Positions 59,255 through 64,000 of a stretch of DNA of 64,000 nt are shown here, in pieces. The DNA is from Corynebacterium haematomassiliense (GTDB lineage Bacteria > Actinomycetota > Actinomycetes > Mycobacteriales > Mycobacteriaceae). The translations under genes and the position numbers were made by a program. Below the pieces are notes generated by a model. The model worked only from the letters and a program-made list of their open reading frames with translations. It searched no databases and was not told the DNA's origin. The stretch is from positions 124,001 to 188,000 of the forward strand of contig NZ_JACDTZ010000001.1 of NCBI RefSeq assembly GCF_013978595.1, written 5' to 3'. Numbering within the stretch: the first letter of the stretch is position 1; every line of letters begins with the position of its first letter.

Positions 59255-60586
59255 ATGGCGCCGGTCATCCGCGCCCGGGGGCTGTCCTACCAGCACGCGA
59301 CGCGCCCTGATCCGGCGTTTTCCGGCGTCGACCTTGACGTCGAGCGCGGCGAGCGCATCCTGATCACCGGCGATTCGGGCTCGGGGAAGTCGACGCTGCT
59401 TGCGGTCATCGCAAAGCTTATCGACGACTCCGAGGACGGCAGCCGCACCGGCACCCTGAACGTGGACGGAACCGTCGGCATGGTGCTGCAGGACCCGGAG
59501 GCACAGACGATCCTGTCGCGGGTGGGCGACGACGTCGCCTTCGGCGCCGAGAACCTCGGGGTGCCGCGAGAGGAAATCTGGCCGCGGGTGGAGCGCGCCC
59601 TCGACGCCGTGGGCCTCGACGTCGCCTTGGACCACCGCACCGCGCACTTATCCGGCGGGCAGAAGCAGCGCCTGGCTTTGGCGGGCGTGATCGCGATGGG
59701 CGCGGACATCCTCATCCTGGACGAGCCCACCGCCAACCTGGACCCGCGCGGGCGCGACGAGGTAATCGCCGCGGTGGACCGCGTTTGCCAGCTGACCGAC
59801 GCCACTTTGATCGTGGTGGAGCACCGCCCGAAGCATTGGGCGCATGTGGTGGACACGTACTACCGCCTGGACCGGACGGGTCTCGCCCGCATCAGCGCTG
59901 ACGAGCTGCCGGGCGCGCCTGAGCTGCCGCCGTCGAGAAGGGTACCGGCGGGGGTGCCTTCGGCTGTCGCAACACAGGAAGTGCTCACGCGCTTCGGGCC
60001 GCTGCGCACGATGCGCGCGCCGGAGGGGTACTCCACCGTGATCACCGGCGAGAACGGCTCCGGCAAGACCACGCTGGTGCAGGTGCTGGCGGGGCTGACC
60101 CCGCCGGAAGAAGGCCAGGTGGAGTACTCGGAGACCATCCGGCAGGGGCTGACCGCACCGTCGATCAAGTGGTCGTCGAAGGATCTGGCCAGCCGCATCG
60201 GGTATGTGTTCCAAGAGCCGGAGCACCAGTTCGTCACCGCCACCGTGCGCGAGGAGATGGCGCTGTCCGGCGCGCCGCAGGAACGTATCGACGACCTGCT
60301 GCGCCGACTGCGCCTGGAGCACTTAGTGGACGCGAACCCGTTTACCCTCTCCGGGGGCGAAAAGCGGCGCCTGTCCGTGGCCACCGCGCTGGTCAACGCC
60401 CCGCAGCTGCTCATTTTGGACGAGCCCACGTTCGGCCAGGACGACCGCACTTTCGTCGAGCTCGTCGGCCTGATCCGCGAATTGACGGAGCAGGGCGTGA
60501 CCGTCATGTCCATCACCCACGACGAGGCGTTCATCGCCTCGCTGGGCGACCACATCGTAGAGATCGTCGCCGGAGGTGACCGATGA
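59255..60586 (+). CDS. ykoD: Thiamine-precursor ECF transporter ATPase YkoD (fused)
   Basis: This 443-residue protein contains two fused ABC ATPase domains: Walker A GDSGSGKST and GENGSGKTT, signatures LSGGQKQRLALAG and LSGGEKRRLSVAT, Walker B ILILDEPTAN and LLILDEPTFG. It energises ECF uptake of HMP/thiamine. Zero-base spacing from ykoE and ATGA overlap with ykoC show strict coupling. Confidence 0.92.
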   Translation: MAPVIRARGLSYQHATRPDPAFSGVDLDVERGERILITGDSGSGKSTLLAVIAKLIDDSEDGSRTGTLNVDGTVGMVLQDPEAQTILSRVGDDVAFGAENLGVPREEIWPRVERALDAVGLDVALDHRTAHLSGGQKQRLALAGVIAMGADILILDEPTANLDPRGRDEVIAAVDRVCQLTDATLIVVEHRPKHWAHVVDTYYRLDRTGLARISADELPGAPELPPSRRVPAGVPSAVATQEVLTRFGPLRTMRAPEGYSTVITGENGSGKTTLVQVLAGLTPPEEGQVEYSETIRQGLTAPSIKWSSKDLASRIGYVFQEPEHQFVTATVREEMALSGAPQERIDDLLRRLRLEHLVDANPFTLSGGEKRRLSVATALVNAPQLLILDEPTFGQDDRTFVELVGLIRELTEQGVTVMSITHDEAFIASLGDHIVEIVAGGDR

Positions 60587-61344
60587 ACCTGCTGCGCGAC
60601 ATCAACCCCGTCACCCGCATCCTCGGCCTGGTGCTTCTGACCACGCCGCTGATGTTCACCATCGACTGGGTCTCCGCCACCTTCGTCCTCGCGTTCACGC
60701 TGCTCATGGTGCCGGTGTGCGGGCTGGGCTACGGCCGCTTCGCCAAACGCGCACTGCCGATCCTGCTTATCGCGCCGCTGGCGGGCATCCCCATGGCGCT
60801 CTACGGCCAGGCGGGCGGGGAGACGTACCTCGAGTGGGGGCTGGTGCACGTCACCGAGCTGTCGGTTTCTTTGGCGTGGGCGGTGGTGCTGCGAGTGCTC
60901 GCCATCGCGCTGCCGGTGGTGCTGCTGTCCGCGGACGTGGACCCGACCGACCTCGGCGACGGGCTCGCCCAAGTGCTGCACCTGCCGGAACGCTTCGTCA
61001 TCGGCACCGTCGCGGCACTTCGCATGCTCACCCTGCTTCGCGACGACCTCGACGCCATGCGCCGCTCCCGCCGCGCCCGCGGCATCGCCGACCAGGGCAA
61101 GATCAAGTACTGGTTCTCCCTGTCCTTTGGCCTGCTTGTGATGTCGCTGCGCCGCGCCGGCAAGCTCGCCACCGCCATGGAGGCCCGCGGCTTCGGCGGG
61201 CCCCGAAGGCGCTCCTGGGCGCGCGAATCCAAGCTGCACTCCCGCGACTGGGCGGTCATGGCCGTCTGCCTCGCCGTCGCGCTCGTCGCGCTCGCGCTCG
61301 CGTGGGCGACCGGCTACCTGCGCCCGGTGTGGGCGGTGCGATGA
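60583..61344 (+). CDS. ykoC: ECF transporter T component YkoC
   Basis: This 253-residue transmembrane coupling protein has the T-component charged motifs ARGIADQG and MEARGFGGP in its cytoplasmic loop (Ala-Arg-Gly type). It connects YkoE to the ATPase. It overlaps ykoD by ATGA and the downstream kinase by ATGA. Confidence 0.9.
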   Translation: MNLLRDINPVTRILGLVLLTTPLMFTIDWVSATFVLAFTLLMVPVCGLGYGRFAKRALPILLIAPLAGIPMALYGQAGGETYLEWGLVHVTELSVSLAWAVVLRVLAIALPVVLLSADVDPTDLGDGLAQVLHLPERFVIGTVAALRMLTLLRDDLDAMRRSRRARGIADQGKIKYWFSLSFGLLVMSLRRAGKLATAMEARGFGGPRRRSWARESKLHSRDWAVMAVCLAVALVALALAWATGYLRPVWAVR

Positions 61345-61808
61345 CGTACACGCTGCTTATCGACGGCCTCTCGGGCTCCGGCAAAACCACCCTCGCCAAC
61401 CACATCGGCTGCGTACTGGACATCCAGGTGGTGCACCTGGACGATTTCTACCCCGGCTGGGGCGGGCTTGCCGAGGGCGCCCGCATGGTCGCCGACGCCG
61501 TCCTCGACCCGGTGGCACCCGGATTCTGGCGCTGGGACTGGGGGCGGAATGAACGCGCGGAATGGGTGCCGCTCGTGCCCGGCGCGGACCTCGTGGTGGA
61601 GGGGGTGGGGGCGGTGACGGAGGCGTCGATAAGCAAGGCGAAAGCACGCGGGGAAGTGGACACGCTGCGGGTTGTCGCGGCCGAAGAGATGCGAAAAGCC
61701 CGGGCCCTGAAGCGGGACCCGGGCTACGCACCCTGGTGGGACATGTGGGCCGAGCAGGAGAAGCTCCTGCCCACACTCCCGGTGGACGTGGAGGTTAGGA
61801 GGGTGTGA
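61341..61808 (+). CDS. Small P-loop kinase-like protein in thiamine operon
   Basis: This 155-residue protein has a Walker A motif (GLSGSGKTT), a uridine-kinase-like segment (VVHLDDFYPGW) and DLVVEGVGAV, ending in basic/aromatic residues (ALKRDPGYAPWWDMW). It overlaps ykoC by ATGA, so it is co-translated with the HMP/thiamine transporter and may phosphorylate the imported precursor or a related nucleoside; this is inference. Its last 14 bases overlap the convergent ABC gene. Confidence 0.8.
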   Translation: MTYTLLIDGLSGSGKTTLANHIGCVLDIQVVHLDDFYPGWGGLAEGARMVADAVLDPVAPGFWRWDWGRNERAEWVPLVPGADLVVEGVGAVTEASISKAKARGEVDTLRVVAAEEMRKARALKRDPGYAPWWDMWAEQEKLLPTLPVDVEVRRV

Positions 61809-63762
61809 CCTCCTCGGGCTTGTATACCGTGCGCTCGCGCGCACGCTCGGCGTCCGGATCTGGGATCGGGATCGCCGACAGCAGCGCCTTGGTGTAGGGG
61901 TGCTGTGGGTTGTCGAAGACGTCGTCCGTCTCGCCGAACTCCACGAAGTCGCCCTTGTACATCACCGCCACGCGGTCCGACAGGTGGCGCACCACCGACA
62001 AGTCGTGCGCGACGAACAGGTAGGACAGGCCGAGCTTGCGCTTCAGTGAATCCAGCAGGTTGATCACGCCCGCCTGGATGGACACGTCCAGCGCAGAGAC
62101 CGGCTCATCCAGCACGATCACCGACGGGTTCGTCGCAAGGGCGCGGGCGATGCCGATGCGCTGACGCTGGCCACCCGAGAAGTGGCCGGGGAAGCGGTCC
62201 AGCTGCTTCGCGTCCAATCCCACGGTGCGCATCAGCTCGGAGATGCGGGCGTCCTTGTCGCCCTCGTAGCCGAGCGCGTCCAGCGGCTCCTGAATGATCT
62301 CTTTGACCGTCATGCGCGGGTTGAGCGAGCTCATCGGGTCCTGGAAGACCATCTGGATGTTCTTGCGGGCCTCGCGGCGCTGCGCGGTGTTCATCTTCGC
62401 CGCGTCCTGGCCGCAGATGACGATGCGCGAATCCGGCTCCGGCTCGAGGTTCATAATCTCCAGCAGCGTGGTGGTCTTGCCGGAGCCCGACTCGCCCACA
62501 ATCGCCATGCACTCGCCGGCGCGCACGTCGAAGGAGATGTTCTTGACCGCGTGGACCGTGCCGATGCGGCGCTTGACCAGCGCGCCCTTGGTCAGGGGGA
62601 ATTCGCGGTGCAGGTTCTCCACCTCGAGCGTGATCTCCCGGTCCTCGCGCGGGATGCCCGCGTACTTGTTCTCCGGCAGTTTCGGGGCGGGGAAGAGCGG
62701 CTTGCCGCTGATCTTGCCCTCCACGATCTCATCGCGGCGGATGCAGGCGACCAGGTGTTCGTCGTCATCGCCCTTGTCCGGGATCAGCGCCGGCTCCTTG
62801 GCCAGGCACTCGTCGACTGCGATGGGGCAGCGGGGGGCGAACTGGCAGCGGTCCGCGACGTCGATAAGCATTGGCGGGTTGCCCTCGATGTACGTCAGCG
62901 GCTCTGTGGACGGCTGGTCCACGCGCGGGGTGGAGCCCAAAAGACCCACGGAGTACGGCATCTTCGGGTTGCCAAACAGTTCGTGCACCTCGGCGCGCTC
63001 CACCGGGCGGCCGCCGTACATCACCAGCACGTCGTCCGCGGTGCCGGCGACGACACCCATGTCGTGGGTGATCATGATGCAGGCGGCGCCGGTTTCGCGC
63101 TGGGCTTTCTTGATCACTTCGAGGATCTGCGCCTGGATGGTCACATCGAGCGCGGTGGTCGGCTCGTCGGCGATGAGCACCTTCGGGTTGTTCGCGATCG
63201 CAATCGCGATGACGACGCGCTGGCGCATGCCGCCGGAGAACTCGTGCGGGAAGGAGCGCAGGCGCTTCTTCGGCTCCGGGATGCCCACGAGATCGAGCAG
63301 CTCCGCGGCGCGGTCCATCGCCTTGGACTTGGAGATGCTGTTGTGCGCCTGGATCGCCTCCACCAGCTGGGTGCCGATGTCGTAGACCGGGGTCAGTGCG
63401 GACAGCGGGTCCTGGAAGATCATGCCGATGCCGTTGCCGCGGATCTTGGACATCGCGTTATCGGATTTACCCAGCAGCTCGTCGCCGGCGAACTTCACGG
63501 AGCCGGTGACGTTCGCGTACTCGGGGAGCAGACCCATCACGGCGAGCGAGGTGACGGACTTGCCGGAGCCGGACTCGCCCACGATGCCGAGGGTGCGGCC
63601 GGGGTAGAGGTCGAAGTCCACGCCGCGCACCGCCCGGACCACGCCTGCTTCCGAGGGGAAGGAGACGTGGAGGTCGCGCACGGACAGCACCGGGTCGCCG
63701 GTAGGCGTCGGGGCCGCGCCGCCGAAGCCTGCGCCGCCGGGGTTGTGGATGCTGGTTGTCAT
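61795..63762 (-). CDS. Dipeptide/oligopeptide ABC transporter, fused DppD-DppF ATPases
   Basis: This 655-residue protein has two ABC ATPase domains. The first has Walker A GESGSGKSV, signature FSGGMRQRV and Walker B VLIADEPTTALD; the second has GESGSGKTT, FSGGQRQRIGIA and VIVLDEPVSALD. The oligopeptide-type C-terminal extension (QFAPRCPIAVDECL) lies between them. It powers peptide import with the permease encoded upstream, which overlaps by ATGA. The fusion is typical in actinobacteria. Confidence 0.93.
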   Translation of the reverse strand: MTTSIHNPGGAGFGGAAPTPTGDPVLSVRDLHVSFPSEAGVVRAVRGVDFDLYPGRTLGIVGESGSGKSVTSLAVMGLLPEYANVTGSVKFAGDELLGKSDNAMSKIRGNGIGMIFQDPLSALTPVYDIGTQLVEAIQAHNSISKSKAMDRAAELLDLVGIPEPKKRLRSFPHEFSGGMRQRVVIAIAIANNPKVLIADEPTTALDVTIQAQILEVIKKAQRETGAACIMITHDMGVVAGTADDVLVMYGGRPVERAEVHELFGNPKMPYSVGLLGSTPRVDQPSTEPLTYIEGNPPMLIDVADRCQFAPRCPIAVDECLAKEPALIPDKGDDDEHLVACIRRDEIVEGKISGKPLFPAPKLPENKYAGIPREDREITLEVENLHREFPLTKGALVKRRIGTVHAVKNISFDVRAGECMAIVGESGSGKTTTLLEIMNLEPEPDSRIVICGQDAAKMNTAQRREARKNIQMVFQDPMSSLNPRMTVKEIIQEPLDALGYEGDKDARISELMRTVGLDAKQLDRFPGHFSGGQRQRIGIARALATNPSVIVLDEPVSALDVSIQAGVINLLDSLKRKLGLSYLFVAHDLSVVRHLSDRVAVMYKGDFVEFGETDDVFDNPQHPYTKALLSAIPIPDPDAERARERTVYKPEEVTPS

Positions 63763-64000
63763 GCTGCGGAACCTCCGGAGTTCGAGTTCGGGTCGAGCGC
63801 GTCACGCAGGCCATCTGCGATAAACGCCATGGACACGGTGAGCAGGGTCAGGATCAGCGCCGGGAAGTAGAACTGCCACGGGGCGGTGATCAGCGTCGAC
63901 GTGCCCGTCTGCAAAAGCGTGCCCAGGGACACGTCGGGAAGCTTCACGCCCAGGCCGAGGAAGGACAGCGCGGTCTCCGACATGATGGTGGAGACGATGC
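63759..64000 (-). CDS. Dipeptide ABC transporter permease, C-terminal part (partial)
   Basis: Only the last 80 residues are in the window; the gene runs off the right edge. The visible part includes STIMSETALSFLGLGVKLPD and FPALILTLLTVSMAFIADGLRDALDP, the conserved end of DppC/OppC-type permeases. The stop overlaps the DppDF start. Confidence 0.9.
   Translation of the reverse strand, partial: IVSTIMSETALSFLGLGVKLPDVSLGTLLQTGTSTLITAPWQFYFPALILTLLTVSMAFIADGLRDALDPNSNSGGSAA

Noticed and set aside
62182..63870. 562-codon plus-strand frame opposite the DppDF gene
   Set aside because: Shadow of a conserved ABC ATPase; composition is low-complexity and His/Arg/Gly/Ala-rich.
1..64000. CRISPR array
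   Set aside because: No regularly spaced 25-40 base repeats with unique spacers were seen; the 19-bp cmtR repeats are too short and few.

Overview
The window is a high-GC actinobacterial chromosome segment, almost certainly from a Corynebacterium. The evidence is a conserved gene neighbourhood around fum, glpX, xseB/xseA, ispH, rmuC and ychF. Corynebacterial hallmarks support it: DtxR-type iron boxes, many apparently leaderless ATG/GTG starts 6-8 bases after a -10 hexamer, DUF4245/DUF6542/DUF4185 proteins, and the resistance gene erm(X). The presence of Ku and LigD argues against a close relative of C. glutamicum. The species cannot be fixed from sequence alone.

Layout. Positions 1-15.4 kb are backbone: the end of a LysR-like gene, an LGFP lipoprotein, an acetyltransferase, a TetR-controlled 14-TM efflux pump, fumarase, a CPBP protease, fructose-1,6-bisphosphatase II, exonuclease VII, IspH, RmuC, an AI-2E family membrane protein and YchF. 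From 15.4 to 24.5 kb lies a composite genomic island inserted at the 3' end of ychF. Four copies of the last codons of ychF (15397, 17738, 19102, 24491) divide it into three segments. The first holds a broken serine-recombinase start, erm(X) with its leader peptide, and a fragment of an MmeI-like methyltransferase. The second holds a nucleotide-sugar-epimerase-like gene. The third holds a toxin-antitoxin promoter relic, a complete IS21-family element with inverted ends and a 6-bp target duplication, and a CmtR-like repressor with a CtpG-like heavy-metal ATPase.

Positions 24.5-31.8 kb carry a VOC protein, antitoxin debris, a higBA module, ArfB, an orphan RHH antitoxin fused against a truncated PhnB-like gene, FUSC, CPBP, ChrA, GNAT and Fic proteins. 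From 31.8 to 44.3 kb come a DyP peroxidase, a two-component system, a membrane-anchored trypsin-like protease, two 367-residue paralogous lipoproteins, a surface 5'-nucleotidase, DUF488, an HNH/DUF222 protein and a TipAS-type MerR regulator.

Positions 44.3-47.5 kb form a DtxR-controlled siderophore ABC operon. It is followed by ku and, divergently, ligD with a 2H phosphoesterase (non-homologous end joining). The rest contains a spermidine-synthase-like protein, a PNPOx protein, a second MFS pump, DUF4185, cupin, DUF808 and DUF2218 genes, a TPP-riboswitch-controlled ykoEDC thiamine-precursor ECF transporter with a small P-loop kinase, and the end of a dipeptide ABC operon running off the window.

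Two genome-scale signals stand out. One is repeated integration at the ychF 3' end with synonymous variation between copies. The other is strong over-representation of an 11-mer, CGTCGATARGC, across the backbone but not the island.
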